Position numbers and translations under genes: made by a program. The notes under the pieces are model-generated. The model did no database searches, had not been told where the DNA came from, and worked only from the letters and a program-made list of their open reading frames with translations. From positions 2,056,001-2,120,000 of the forward strand of contig NZ_JANZNT010000001.1 of assembly GCF_025153455.1 (NCBI RefSeq): 64,000 nt of DNA, given 5' to 3'. Position 1 is the stretch's first letter, and every line of letters starts with the position of its first letter. The stretch comes from Sphingomonas sp. BGYR3 (GTDB lineage: Bacteria; Pseudomonadota; Alphaproteobacteria; Sphingomonadales; Sphingomonadaceae). Below, piece after piece: positions 8,325 to 16,351 of this stretch.

Positions 8325-9626
8325 GTGCAGGACCTGAACGTCATCGACCGCTTCATGGAAGCCTTTATCCGCTATATCGATAGCGGGTTCGGGCTGCTTG
8401 GACCCGATGTCGCGTTCCTCACAACGACGCTCATTGGCATCGACATCACCCTTGCCGGGCTCTTCTGGGCGATGGGCGGCGAACAGGATGTGATTGGCCG
8501 CTTCCTGAAGAAAATCCTTTATATCGGCGCGTTCGCGCTGATCCTGAACAGCTTTGCGACACTTGCCGACATCATTTTCCGCTCCTTTGCGCAGGCAGGG
8601 CTGACAGCGGGCGGCGGCACGCTGTCATCGGACGATCTCCTCAAGCCCGGGCGCCTCGCCGGCACTGGCTTCGAGGCCGCCTGGCCGCTTCTTGAACAAG
8701 CATCCAGCATGATGGGTTTTGTCGGCTTTTTCGACAATTTCCTGACCATTGCCGTTCTCCTGTTCGCCTGGGCGATCGTCATCCTCGCTTTCTTCATCCT
8801 TGCCGTGCAGATGTTTGTGACGATCATCGAGTTCAAGCTGACCAGCTTGGCCGGCTTCATCCTCGTGCCGTTCGCGCTGTGGAACCGCACCAGTTTCCTT
8901 GCCGAGCGTGTGCTCGGCAATGTCGTCTCTTCCGGCATCAAGGTGATGGTGCTCGCGGTCATCGTCGGCATCGGCTCCAACTTTTTCGCCGAATTCACCG
9001 CTTCGATGCAGGGCCGGGAGCCCGATCTTGGGCGGGCCATGAGCCTCATGCTCGGCGCGCTTGCCCTGTTCGGGCTCGGCATCTTTGGTCCCGGTATCGC
9101 CTCCGGCCTTGTCGCTGGTGCCCCGCAGCTTGGCGCGGGTGCTGCGGTCGGCACCGCGCTTGGCGCTGCCGGCGTTGCAGCGCTGGGCGGCGGGGCAGCG
9201 GTCGGCGCCGCCCGGCTCGCCGGTGCCGGTGCACTCGGCGCTGTACGTGCCGGGACGGCCATGGGGTCAGCGGCACAGACGGCCTATACGCTTGGCCAGG
9301 AGGCTTCGGGCTCCTCGAGCATCGGCGCTGGCCTCAAGGGCGTCGGCCAGGCAGTCGCAGGTGCAGCGCGCCAGCGCGCCGGATCGGCGTTGGGCCTCAA
9401 GGCCGCTGCTGAATCGGGGCGGGCGTCGGCCTGGGCTGCCCTTGGCGGCACTGGCGGTGCCCAGCCCATGGCCGCATCGAGCGAGGCTGCGGCGCCCTCC
9501 TGGGCGCAGGCCATGCGGCGCCAGCAGGACGCGCGGCATCACCGCCATATCGCCATCCAGGCGCTCAAGGAGGGCGATCGCGGCGGGGCCTCGGCAACAC
9601 CGGACATCAAGGAAAAGGAGGAATAG
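8325..9626 (+). CDS. trbL: P-type conjugative transfer protein TrbL (VirB6 family)
   Basis: TrbL is the polytopic inner-membrane VirB6-like channel component. The 433-residue protein has about six hydrophobic segments in its first 270 residues, then a long Ala/Gly-rich stretch (about 265-340), and a charged C-terminal tail. The start is a GTG at 8325 preceded by GAGAAGGA. A nearby ATG (8304) is in another frame. It is separated from trbJ by the hairpin gap and followed after three bases by trbF. Confidence 0.93.
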   Translation: MQDLNVIDRFMEAFIRYIDSGFGLLGPDVAFLTTTLIGIDITLAGLFWAMGGEQDVIGRFLKKILYIGAFALILNSFATLADIIFRSFAQAGLTAGGGTLSSDDLLKPGRLAGTGFEAAWPLLEQASSMMGFVGFFDNFLTIAVLLFAWAIVILAFFILAVQMFVTIIEFKLTSLAGFILVPFALWNRTSFLAERVLGNVVSSGIKVMVLAVIVGIGSNFFAEFTASMQGREPDLGRAMSLMLGALALFGLGIFGPGIASGLVAGAPQLGAGAAVGTALGAAGVAALGGGAAVGAARLAGAGALGAVRAGTAMGSAAQTAYTLGQEASGSSSIGAGLKGVGQAVAGAARQRAGSALGLKAAAESGRASAWAALGGTGGAQPMAASSEAAAPSWAQAMRRQQDARHHRHIAIQALKEGDRGGASATPDIKEKEE

Positions 9627-9629
9627 GCC

Positions 9630-10454
9630 ATGCGCTTCAAGCGAAGCGTCCAACGCTATGGGCGTACCCCGGAACCCGAAACCCCCTATCAGCGCGCCGG
9701 CCAGCTCTGGGATGAGCGTATCGGTTCGGCGCGGGTGCAGGCCCGCAATTGGCGGCTGATGGCCTTTGGCGGCCTGGGTCTCACCGCTGCCATGTCGGCA
9801 GCGCTTGTCTGGCAGTCGTTGCAGAGCAAGGTCGTCCCCTATGTCGTCGCGGTCGATCGCCTGGGCGAAGCAAGGGCAGTGAGCGAAGCCGAGCGCGACT
9901 ATCAGCCAAGCGACGCTCAGGTCGCCTGGCACCTTGCGCGCTTTATCGAGCAGGTGCGCTCGGTTTCGCTGGATCCGGTGCTGATGCGCCAGGACTGGCT
10001 GTCCGCCTATGATTTTGTCACTCGGCGCGGTGCCCAGTTCCTTGGCGATTATGCGCGCACCGCCAATCCGTTCGGGCGAGTGGGCGAGCGGGCGGTGTCC
10101 GTCCAGGTAACGAGCGTCGTTCGCGCGTCGGACCGCTCCTTCCAGGTCAAATGGACCGAGACCGACTATGAGCGCGGCAACCGCACCGGCACGTCCAACT
10201 GGACCGGCATTTTGACCGTGATGCGCAGGGCCCCGAGCTCGGCAGAGACCCTGCGCCGCAATCCGCTCGGCCTTTATGTCGACGCCATAGACTGGAGCCG
10301 CGAGCTCGACCCCGTAGCCACGCCACCGCCATCCTCCACGCCTCAATCGGCCGCGCCGCCGGTCGACGCTGCAGGCGTGCCGCGCGGATCGCCCCTCGAC
10401 CCGACCCTCGGGGCCGAGCCAGCCCCCATTATGCTTCAGGAGAACAGGCCATGA
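9630..10454 (+). CDS. trbF: Conjugal transfer protein TrbF (VirB8 family)
   Basis: TrbF is the bitopic inner-membrane VirB8-like scaffold protein. The 274-residue product has a cytoplasmic N-terminus with a conserved NPYQRAGQLWDER-like opening (here ETPYQRAGQLWDERIGSAR), one membrane helix at about 43-62, and a periplasmic NTF2-like domain up to about residue 215. A Pro/Ala-rich tail of roughly 50 residues follows. It overlaps trbG by four bases. Confidence 0.94.
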   Translation: MRFKRSVQRYGRTPEPETPYQRAGQLWDERIGSARVQARNWRLMAFGGLGLTAAMSAALVWQSLQSKVVPYVVAVDRLGEARAVSEAERDYQPSDAQVAWHLARFIEQVRSVSLDPVLMRQDWLSAYDFVTRRGAQFLGDYARTANPFGRVGERAVSVQVTSVVRASDRSFQVKWTETDYERGNRTGTSNWTGILTVMRRAPSSAETLRRNPLGLYVDAIDWSRELDPVATPPPSSTPQSAAPPVDAAGVPRGSPLDPTLGAEPAPIMLQENRP

Positions 10455-11296
10455 CCCGTCCGCTTGCCCTATCCGCCCTGGCTGCGTTCATCGCCAGCCC
10501 GGTTGCTGCGCAGTCCAATCCGTCAACGCCTGCCAACCCATCCCGGTCCGGTGTCGCGGCAATCCGCGCTGCCAACGCCCAGGCGACGATCGACCCTCGA
10601 GGCGCTGACTTCATCAACGCAAGTGCGGTCTATCCCTTTGCCGCAGGCACGATCTACCAGGTCTATACTGCCCCCGAACGCGTGACTGATATTGCGCTTC
10701 AGCCGGGCGAGACCCTGGTTGCCGTGGCAAGCGGCGATACGGTCCGCTGGGTGATCGGGGACACGGCAAGTGGCACTGGGCCTGACAAGCAGGTCCATAT
10801 CCTGGTGAAGCCATTCTCCGCTGGGCTCAGCACCAATCTTGTCATCACCACGGATCGGAGAACCTATCATCTTGCGCTTGCCAGCACGCGCGGGTCGGCG
10901 ATGGCGGCCTTGTCCTGGAGCTATCCGCAGGATGCCCTGCTGGCGATCCGCCGCGCGCAGGAAGCGGCGGCGGCTGCCGCGCCGGTTGCCACTGGCCTTG
11001 AGGTCGAACGGCTCGATTTCGCTTACGAGATTTCAGGCGATCGCCCGCCTTGGCGCCCGCTTCGCGCCTTTGATGACGGGCGGCAGACCTTTATCGAATT
11101 CCCGCCATCGCTTGGCCAAGGCGAGGCCCCGCCGCTATTTCTTCTCGATCCGAACGGGGAGGCACAGCTGGTCAATTACCGGCTGCGTGGCCGCTTCTAT
11201 GTCGTCGACCGGTTGTTCGACAGGGCAGAGCTGCGGCTCGGCACCAAGCGCCAGCAAATTGTTCGGATCAGTAAAGCCGGGCGGAGGACGTCATGA
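10451..11296 (+). CDS. trbG: Conjugal transfer protein TrbG (VirB9 family)
   Basis: TrbG is the VirB9-like protein of the outer-membrane core complex. The 281-residue product has a signal peptide (cleavage likely near AAQS, residue 18-20). The N-terminal domain has the family pattern around YPFAAGTIYQVYTAPERVTDI. The C-terminal beta-rich domain begins near residue 190, with the FDDGRQTFIEFP and VDRLFDRAELRLG segments. It overlaps trbF and trbI by four bases each, showing translational coupling. Confidence 0.95.
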   Translation: MTRPLALSALAAFIASPVAAQSNPSTPANPSRSGVAAIRAANAQATIDPRGADFINASAVYPFAAGTIYQVYTAPERVTDIALQPGETLVAVASGDTVRWVIGDTASGTGPDKQVHILVKPFSAGLSTNLVITTDRRTYHLALASTRGSAMAALSWSYPQDALLAIRRAQEAAAAAAPVATGLEVERLDFAYEISGDRPPWRPLRAFDDGRQTFIEFPPSLGQGEAPPLFLLDPNGEAQLVNYRLRGRFYVVDRLFDRAELRLGTKRQQIVRISKAGRRTS

Positions 11297-12495
11297 CGGA
11301 TGCCATCCCATCCGGCGACACAGCACCGCCGGCGAAGGTCGATCCGGAAAGTCTCGTCCTTCGTGCCCAGCCAGCCCCAACCATCCGCTTCAAGCGCGGG
11401 CTGGTGATCGGCCTTGCCGGGCTCGCCATCCTCGCGATCGTCTTGACGGCCTGGCTTGCGCTGTCGCCGCCGAGCTTCAAGCTGACGGACCAGCCCAATG
11501 ATCTTGCCGAGCCGGCCAAGGCGCCAAGCGATGCGCTGGACGATCTACCGCTGAGCTATGCCGACGCGCCCAAGCTGGGACCACCGCTCCCCGGCGATCT
11601 TGGGCGGCCGATCCTCAAGCACCAGCAGTCGATGGCGGCGGACATGACCGCACAACCGGACGCACAGGAACAGTCGGCGCGTGCGGCGCGGGAACAGGCG
11701 GCGGCGGAGCGCAAGGCAGCCCGCGAATCCGCCCTGCTGGTTGCGACGGGCACCCGGGCTGTAGCGGACGAGGCTTTGGCACCAGTGGCCGTGCCCACGC
11801 CGGTGATGGCCGATACCCCAAAATCACCGCTGGACCTTGAGCGCGATCCCAATGCGCAGCAGCGCAAGATGGACTTCCTGCAGGCATCGGACAATGGCGG
11901 CGGCATCAGTCCGCACAGGATCCGTCCGGCAGCATCGCCCTATCTGCTGTCCGCTGGCAGCGTCATCGCAGCGAGCCTCATCACCGGGCTGCGGTCGGAC
12001 CTGCCCGGTCTGGTTACCGCACAGGTCACCGAGCCCGTCTTCGACACTGCGACCGGGCGAATCCCGCTGATCCCGCAAGGCGCGCGCCTGATCGGGCGCT
12101 ATGATTCGGTAGTCGCCTTTGGCCAGCGCCGCGCCCTCGTCGTCTGGCAGCGCCTCCTCTTTCCCGATGGCCGCTCACTTGCTCTCGACAATGAGCCTGC
12201 AACTGACCCGGCCGGCTATGCGGGGCTGGAGGACAAGGTCAATTTCCACAGCTGGACGCTTCTCAAAGGCGTCGGCATCTCAACGCTGCTGGGGCTTGGC
12301 GCGAACCTGACCTTCGCAGGGGAGAGCGACCTCGTTCAGGCGATCCGGCAATCGACCCAGCAGAATGTCGCGCGCGCCGGCGACCAGATCACGTCGCGCA
12401 ACCTTCAGATCCAGCCAACCATCACCATCCGCCCCGGCACGCCGGTGCGGCTTGTCGTCCACCGCGATCTGATCCTCGCTCCCTTGAACGAATAG
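11293..12495 (+). CDS. trbI: Conjugal transfer protein TrbI (VirB10 family)
   Basis: TrbI is the VirB10-like protein that spans inner membrane to outer membrane and opens the channel. The 400-residue product has one membrane helix at about 39-58, a Pro/Ala-rich periplasmic linker up to about 190, and the conserved C-terminal beta-barrel region beginning around SPYLLSAGSVIAASLITGL. The final segment (TIRPGTPVRLVVHRDL) is the family's typical C-terminus. It is the last core mating-pore gene of the operon. Confidence 0.96.
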   Translation: MTDAIPSGDTAPPAKVDPESLVLRAQPAPTIRFKRGLVIGLAGLAILAIVLTAWLALSPPSFKLTDQPNDLAEPAKAPSDALDDLPLSYADAPKLGPPLPGDLGRPILKHQQSMAADMTAQPDAQEQSARAAREQAAAERKAARESALLVATGTRAVADEALAPVAVPTPVMADTPKSPLDLERDPNAQQRKMDFLQASDNGGGISPHRIRPAASPYLLSAGSVIAASLITGLRSDLPGLVTAQVTEPVFDTATGRIPLIPQGARLIGRYDSVVAFGQRRALVVWQRLLFPDGRSLALDNEPATDPAGYAGLEDKVNFHSWTLLKGVGISTLLGLGANLTFAGESDLVQAIRQSTQQNVARAGDQITSRNLQIQPTITIRPGTPVRLVVHRDLILAPLNE

Positions 12496-12502
12496 GTGTC
12501 CC

Positions 12503-12739
12503 ATGCCCGATTTGAAGCTTCCCAAGCTGCCGGACCGCACGCCCGTCAAGCTCACGATCAGCATCATGCCTGAGCTGAGCGAGGCGCTCGGCGACTATGC
12601 CAAGATCTATCAATCGACCTATGGCCAGTCCGAGGCCGTTGCCGACCTTGTGCCCCTGATGCTCAAATCATTTCTCGACAGCGATCGCGGCTTTGCCAAG
12701 GCACGCGAAGCGCTGAACAAGGCAAAGGGCAGTGGCTGA
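12503..12739 (+). CDS. DUF2274 family protein
   Basis: This 78-residue protein fits DUF2274, a family found just after trbI in chromosomal P-type elements. No function is established. The pattern looks like a ribbon-helix-helix fold: a strand (VKLTISIM) followed by two helices (ELSEALGDYAKIYQ; SEAVADLVPLMLKSFLD). If so, it is a small DNA-binding protein. It starts seven bases after trbI and overlaps the AlpA-type gene by eight bases, so it is co-expressed with the transfer operon. Confidence 0.85.
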   Translation: MPDLKLPKLPDRTPVKLTISIMPELSEALGDYAKIYQSTYGQSEAVADLVPLMLKSFLDSDRGFAKAREALNKAKGSG

Positions 12740-12953
12740 GCTTTCCGAGCGCCCGGAGCGGTTTCTCAAGCTGCCAGAGGTCTGTCGCCGTGTCGGCCTG
12801 GGCAAGTCGATGATCTACGATCTCGTGAAACGAGGCCAATTCCCACCGCCCTACAAGCTGTCGTCCTGCGCGTCGCGCTGGAGCGAACGCGAAGTGGTCG
12901 CCTGGATCGATGATGTGAAGGACGGCTTCGAGGGAAAACGCCGCAAGCTCTAG
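12732..12953 (+). CDS. AlpA/excisionase-type helix-turn-helix protein
   Basis: The 73-residue product matches the AlpA family: FLKLPEVCRRVGLGKSMIYDLVKRGQFPPPYKL forms the winged helix-turn-helix, with the usual W-SEREVVAWI segment behind it. AlpA proteins activate integrase genes or act as excision factors for prophages and ICEs. The GTG start at 12732 overlaps the DUF2274 gene. Being at the end of the trb operon and close to the integrase, it is a good candidate for the recombination directionality factor. That role is inferred. Confidence 0.85.
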   Translation: MAELSERPERFLKLPEVCRRVGLGKSMIYDLVKRGQFPPPYKLSSCASRWSEREVVAWIDDVKDGFEGKRRKL

Positions 12954-12989
12954 GCCGGGTTGGTCCGGGGTTGCGGATGAATAAGGGTC

Positions 12990-13319
12990 TCAGCCTTGAG
13001 CCACTTCGACCGCACGGGCCTCCATGACCACCCCCAGCCGGGTGCGGACTGCGCCAAAGATCGCGGCGAGATTATCCATGCTCGGATTGCCCGTTTCCGA
13101 CAGCATCCGATGCAAGCTCTTGCTTGGCCGCTTCGTCTCGTTCGCCAGTTCCTCAAAGCCAAGCGAGGCATTGACGAGATCGCGCAGGATCAGCCGCGAC
13201 ACATGCGGTTCCCCGTTTAGAAAGGCGGTTGCGGCCTCATCCAGCATTGCCTTGGCGAAGACGGGATCGCGCGCGACGCGCTCCTTCACCGTTTCCTTGA
13301 AATCACGGGTCAGTGCCAT
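12990..13319 (-). CDS. HigA-type antitoxin (addiction module antidote, HTH)
   Basis: The 109-residue product fits the 'putative addiction module antidote' branch of XRE-type antitoxins. It has an N-terminal dimerisation segment (MALTRDFKETVKERVARDPVF) and a helix-turn-helix in the second half (GFEELANETKRPSKSLHRMLSETGNPSMDNLAAIF). It should bind and neutralise the toxin encoded upstream and repress the shared promoter. It starts four bases after the toxin stop, in the toxin-first order of higBA. It converges on the AlpA gene, 36 bases away. Confidence 0.86.
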   Translation of the reverse strand: MALTRDFKETVKERVARDPVFAKAMLDEAATAFLNGEPHVSRLILRDLVNASLGFEELANETKRPSKSLHRMLSETGNPSMDNLAAIFGAVRTRLGVVMEARAVEVAQG

Positions 13320-13323
13320 GGCT

Positions 13324-13662
13324 TCACCTCCTGCCTTTCGTCACGGCCGCCTTACGGGCCCGATACTCCTTGAGCAGCACCCCGGCCCGGTCGATGTCGG
13401 CCTGCTGTCTGCGCTTTGAGCCGCCGACGAACAGGATGACGAGGTCATCGCCATCCTGCGTCAGATACAGCCGATAGCCCGGCCCCCAGTCGATCCGATA
13501 TTCGCCAAGCCCTCCGCCAATCCATTTGACGTTGGACACATTGCCCAGTTCCAGCCGAATGACTGCCGTCGCGACCTTGGCCGATGCTTGGGGATCAAGA
13601 CCATCGAACCAGGATCGAAACGGGCATGAGCCGTCCTCGCGAACATATTCTTCAACAATCAA
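13324..13662 (-). CDS. RelE/HigB-type toxin (phage Gp49-like family)
   Basis: This 112-residue protein resembles the RelE/ParE-fold toxins of the Gp49/HigB group: an N-terminal helical segment (SCPFRSWFDGLDPQASAKVATAVIRLELG), a beta-sheet core with YRIDWGPGYRLYLTQDGDDLVILFVGGSKRRQQADI, and a basic C-terminus. Family members usually cleave mRNA at the ribosome. No ATG is available at this end; the start is a TTG at 13662, 14 bases downstream of the operator palindrome. The rare start may keep toxin synthesis low. Confidence 0.85.
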   Translation of the reverse strand: MIVEEYVREDGSCPFRSWFDGLDPQASAKVATAVIRLELGNVSNVKWIGGGLGEYRIDWGPGYRLYLTQDGDDLVILFVGGSKRRQQADIDRAGVLLKEYRARKAAVTKGRR

Positions 13663-13676
13663 GTCATCCGCTTTCT

Positions 13677-13694
13677 GGTAACATATAAGTTACC
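13677..13694 (-). promoter_or_regulatory. Operator palindrome of the toxin-antitoxin operon
   Basis: GGTAAC-ATATAA-GTTACC is a perfect 6-bp inverted repeat with a six-base AT centre, just upstream of the toxin start and downstream of the integrase stop. On the minus strand it covers a TTATAT sequence that could be the -10 box. This is the expected site for antitoxin autorepression. Binding is inferred. Confidence 0.7.
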
Positions 13695-13710
13695 ATTTGG
13701 CCAGTGACAA

Positions 13711-15054
13711 TCATCGTGCGTGACGACGCGGGGCAGGAAATCGAAAGTCCGGCTCGACGGGGGCGGGTAGCCTTCGGCGCGACCAGGACCTGATTTCCTT
13801 CACTGGCCGACCAACCAGTTCAACCGGATCAGGCAGGCCCTCGCTCAACATATCGGCCCAGATCGCCGCCAGCTCGCGTCGGCGGGGCATATAGGCCGCA
13901 CGGTTATAGGCGCCCTCGACCTTGTCTTTCGGGACATGGGCCAGCATCAGGTCGATCACCTTGCGGTCATGCGGATCGCCATTGCGCTCCGCCCATTCGT
14001 TCATGATCGTCGAAAAGGCCGCCCGAAATCCGTGCGGCACATGATGTCCATGATAGCCGGCCCGGTTCAACAGATAGCCGATGGCGTTTTCGCTCATCGG
14101 GCGGTGCGCATGCCGGTTGCTGGGAAAAACCAATGGTCCCCCACCCGTCAGTGGCCAGATCGCGCGTAGCACCGCCACCGCTTGTGGGGTCAGGGGAACA
14201 AGGTGATCCCCATCAATTGCTTCCTTGCGTTCCAGGTCGCCTTTCATTCTGGCCGAAGGGATGCGCCATAGCGGCAGCTTGCCATCGAGGTCTTCGAATT
14301 CAGCCCATTCTGCACCGCGCAGCTCGCTGGGCCTGACGGCGGTGAGTGCCAGCATTCTAAGGCCGAGCCGGGTGACCGGCCGTGCATTATCTTCCTCGGC
14401 TGCACGGATCATCGTGCGCAGGGCGCCGATCTCGGTGATCGCAGGCTGGCGTCCCTTGCGCAGCGGCTTGAGGACAGAGCCCAGCTTTTCGGCAGGATCG
14501 CTTGTCGCGATGCCCTTAGCGATGGCGAAGACGAACACCGCCGAGATGCGCTGCCGAACGCGCTTCGCTGTCTCGATCGCGCCTCGATTCTCGATCTCTC
14601 GCAAGACACCAAGAATCAGGGGCGGGGTGAGCTGGGCAATCGGCAACGCGCCAATGGTCGGGAAGACGTCACGCTCAAGGCTCCGTATAATGTCGCTCGC
14701 ATGGATGATGGCCCATTGTGCCTTGGCGTTGCCATGCCACTCGCGCGCCACGCGCTCGAACGTCTGCCGGGAAGCTTCGAGGTTCGCCTCGATCTTCAGC
14801 CGTTTTGCGACATTGGGATCAAGCCCCTCGCACAGCATCGACCAGGCTTCGTCACGCTTTTCGCGTGCATCGGCCAGCGACAAGCGTGGGTAAGCGCCCA
14901 AGGCGAGTGTCTTATGCTTGCCGTCATATTCGTAGTTCCAGCGCCACAGCTTGCCGCCGCTCGGGGTCACCATCAAAAACAGGCGATTAGCATCGGCGAT
15001 CTTATAGGGTTTTGGGCGCGGTTTGGCGCTGCGCACCTTTGCATCGGTCAGCAT
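13711..15054 (-). CDS. int: Tyrosine integrase (P4/IntS-like, DUF4102 N-terminus)
   Basis: The 447-residue integrase starts at the ATG at 15054 (MLTDAKVRSAKPRPKPYKI), the standard N-terminus of the DUF4102 arm-binding domain. A longer in-frame start at 15141 adds residues without family character. The catalytic domain shows the Arg box (LTAVRPSELRGAEW), HGFR, and a C-terminal Tyr in VEGAYNRAAY. It should catalyse site-specific recombination between attP and the tRNA-Ser 3' end 182 bases upstream of its start. It points away from the tRNA; the toxin-antitoxin operon follows 48 bases downstream. Confidence 0.95.
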   Translation of the reverse strand: MLTDAKVRSAKPRPKPYKIADANRLFLMVTPSGGKLWRWNYEYDGKHKTLALGAYPRLSLADAREKRDEAWSMLCEGLDPNVAKRLKIEANLEASRQTFERVAREWHGNAKAQWAIIHASDIIRSLERDVFPTIGALPIAQLTPPLILGVLREIENRGAIETAKRVRQRISAVFVFAIAKGIATSDPAEKLGSVLKPLRKGRQPAITEIGALRTMIRAAEEDNARPVTRLGLRMLALTAVRPSELRGAEWAEFEDLDGKLPLWRIPSARMKGDLERKEAIDGDHLVPLTPQAVAVLRAIWPLTGGGPLVFPSNRHAHRPMSENAIGYLLNRAGYHGHHVPHGFRAAFSTIMNEWAERNGDPHDRKVIDLMLAHVPKDKVEGAYNRAAYMPRRRELAAIWADMLSEGLPDPVELVGRPVKEIRSWSRRRLPAPVEPDFRFPAPRRHAR

Positions 15055-15071
15055 CGGTCGGTCTCCAAAAA

Positions 15072-15104
15072 TACCTCGTTTTTCGACCGCGCGTACCTCG
15101 TTTT
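15072..15104. repeat. Two direct repeats upstream of the integrase
   Basis: TACCTCGTTTT occurs at 15072-15082 and again at 15094-15104, spaced 22 bp apart, about two helical turns. Position and spacing suit arm-type integrase sites or an operator of the integrase promoter. A tandem pair GGGCATGGAC/GGGCACGGAC follows at 15126-15145. Function is inferred. Confidence 0.5.
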
Positions 15105-15236
15105 CGCCCTCCCAATTCGTCGGATGGGCATGGACGGGCACGGACGGCCGAGGCCGAACCGGTCTGCTAAGCGTCGGTAATCAGGGAGAAAAAGTCGATC
15201 CCACCGGTCTTGTGCGGACCCTTGTGGAATGGCCGG

Positions 15237-15261
15237 TGGCGGAGCGGGAGGGATTCGAACC
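15237..15261 (-). other. Probable ICE attachment site (tRNA-Ser 3' end)
   Basis: The last 25 bases of the tRNA (T-arm to CCA) face the integrase and are the likely recombination core. Elements with this integrase class usually rebuild the tRNA 3' end on insertion. The second copy would be at the far end of the element, outside the window, so the core length cannot be set here. Confidence 0.6.
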
Positions 15262-15327
15262 CTCGATACGGTTTTGCCGTATACTCACTTTCCAGGCGAG
15301 CGCCTTCGACCACTCGGCCACCGCTCC
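15237..15327 (-). tRNA. tRNA-Ser (anticodon GGA)
   Basis: The minus strand reads GGAGCGG at the acceptor 5' end (15327) and pairs with CCGCTCC before G-CCA at 15240-15237. The anticodon loop CTGGAAA gives anticodon GGA (plus-strand bases 15291-15293). A long variable arm with complementary TATACGG/CCGTAT-type arms and the GGTTCGAATCC T-arm confirm a serine class II tRNA. The CCA end is encoded. Confidence 0.97.
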
Positions 15328-15415
15328 GCATGTCCTGGCAGGTTGCGCTCCCTAGAACGGTGCGGGCGCGGCTGCAAGCATTGTCAGCCGGGCCGGTGCA
15401 TGCAATCCATTGGCG

Positions 15416-16333
15416 ATGATGCACTGGATCGCACTTGCCGCCGCCGTCGCCTCCCTTGCGCAGACCGCGCAGACCGCGCAGACCGCGCAGACCGCGCCAG
15501 CCATGCCCCCCGCACCGGGCGATGCGATCGCGGCGGACTGGCGCGCCATTCCCGACGATCAGTTGCTGGTAATCGACCTTGCCGGCGGGCGGCGGGTGGT
15601 CATCCGCCTGGCCCCCGATCACGCCCCCGTTCATGTGGACAATATCCGCAAGCTGGCGCGGGCCCGATGGTGGGACGGCACCAGCGTCTATCGCGTCCAG
15701 GACAATTATGTCGCGCAATGGGGCGATGCGACCGAGCAGAAGCCGCTGCCCGCCGATGTCGTCGCCAATCCGCCGGCCGAATATGAGTTTGCCGCCCGGC
15801 CGCTGGCGGCGCGACTGTCGTTGCCCGATCCCTATGCCCTGCGCGCCGGGATGACCGCCGATGGCTGGCCGCAACTGACCGGCCCCTATCGCCCCGATCA
15901 GGCGACAGACCGGGCGTGGTTGCCGCATTGCTATGCCATGGTCGGCGTGGCGCGCGATCTGGCGCCCAGCACGGGTTCGGGGGCGGAACTGTACACGGTG
16001 ATCGGCCATGCGCCCCGGCATCTGGATCGCAACATCGCACTGGTCGGCCGGGTGATCCAGGGGATCGAGCATCTGTCCACGCTGCCGCGCGGGACCGGCA
16101 ATCTGGGCTTTTACGAAAAGCCCGCCCAGCGGGTCGCAATCGAGACGGTGCGGCTGGCCAGCGACATTCCGGCCGCGGAACGGCCCGGTTTTCAGTATCG
16201 CGCAACGGACAATGCCCGCTTTGCCGCCTATGTCCGGGCGCGGGAAAACCGGGAACCGCCGTTTTTCACCGTGCCGGCGGGCGGCGCGGATATCTGCAAT
16301 GTCCCGGTGCCGGTGCGGCCGACGCCCCGTTAA
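15416..16333 (+). CDS. Cyclophilin-type peptidylprolyl isomerase, exported
   Basis: The product has a signal peptide (hydrophobic residues to about 18), an AQT repeat, and then a cyclophilin-like domain: VVIRLAPDHAPVHVDNIRKLARARWWDGTSVYRVQDNYVAQWGD. It would catalyse prolyl cis-trans isomerisation of proteins in the periplasm. At about 305 residues it is longer than minimal cyclophilins; an insert of about 70 residues follows the first core strands before the segment with VGVARDLAPSTGSGAELYTVIG. The ATG at 15416 or 15419 is preferred to a TTG at 15410. It is the first chromosomal gene beyond the tRNA. Confidence 0.88.
   Translation: MMHWIALAAAVASLAQTAQTAQTAQTAPAMPPAPGDAIAADWRAIPDDQLLVIDLAGGRRVVIRLAPDHAPVHVDNIRKLARARWWDGTSVYRVQDNYVAQWGDATEQKPLPADVVANPPAEYEFAARPLAARLSLPDPYALRAGMTADGWPQLTGPYRPDQATDRAWLPHCYAMVGVARDLAPSTGSGAELYTVIGHAPRHLDRNIALVGRVIQGIEHLSTLPRGTGNLGFYEKPAQRVAIETVRLASDIPAAERPGFQYRATDNARFAAYVRARENREPPFFTVPAGGADICNVPVPVRPTPR
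15458..15493 (+). repeat. Four tandem 9-bp repeats in the signal-peptide region
   Basis: GCGCAGACC is repeated four times in a row and codes for Ala-Gln-Thr units just after the signal-peptide core of the isomerase. Perfect copies suggest recent slippage; the unit length of nine keeps the frame. Confidence 0.85.
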
Positions 16334-16351
16334 GCCGGCCGATCCTCCGGA

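Larger units (their letters stand above)
1..15261. mobile_element. Terminal part of an integrative and conjugative element (MPF-T/trb type)
   Basis: The segment carries a VirD4-type coupling protein, a complete trbB-C-D-E-J-L-F-G-I mating-pore operon, an AlpA-type regulator, a toxin-antitoxin pair and a tyrosine integrase. The integrase ends this gene set beside the 3' end of a tRNA-Ser gene, where ordinary chromosomal genes begin. Such elements typically integrate at tRNA 3' ends, so the right boundary is placed in the T-arm/CCA end of the tRNA. No relaxase, traF peptidase, replication or cargo genes are visible, so most of the element must lie to the left of the window. The exact boundary is inferred because the second att copy is not present. 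Confidence 0.88.

Noticed and set aside
14225..14893. Plus-strand frame of 222 residues inside the integrase
   Set aside because: It is antisense to the conserved integrase catalytic domain and has no family character.
15458..15493. A CRISPR-like array
   Set aside because: The repeats are 9 bp without spacers, inside a coding region. No CRISPR array was seen anywhere in the window.
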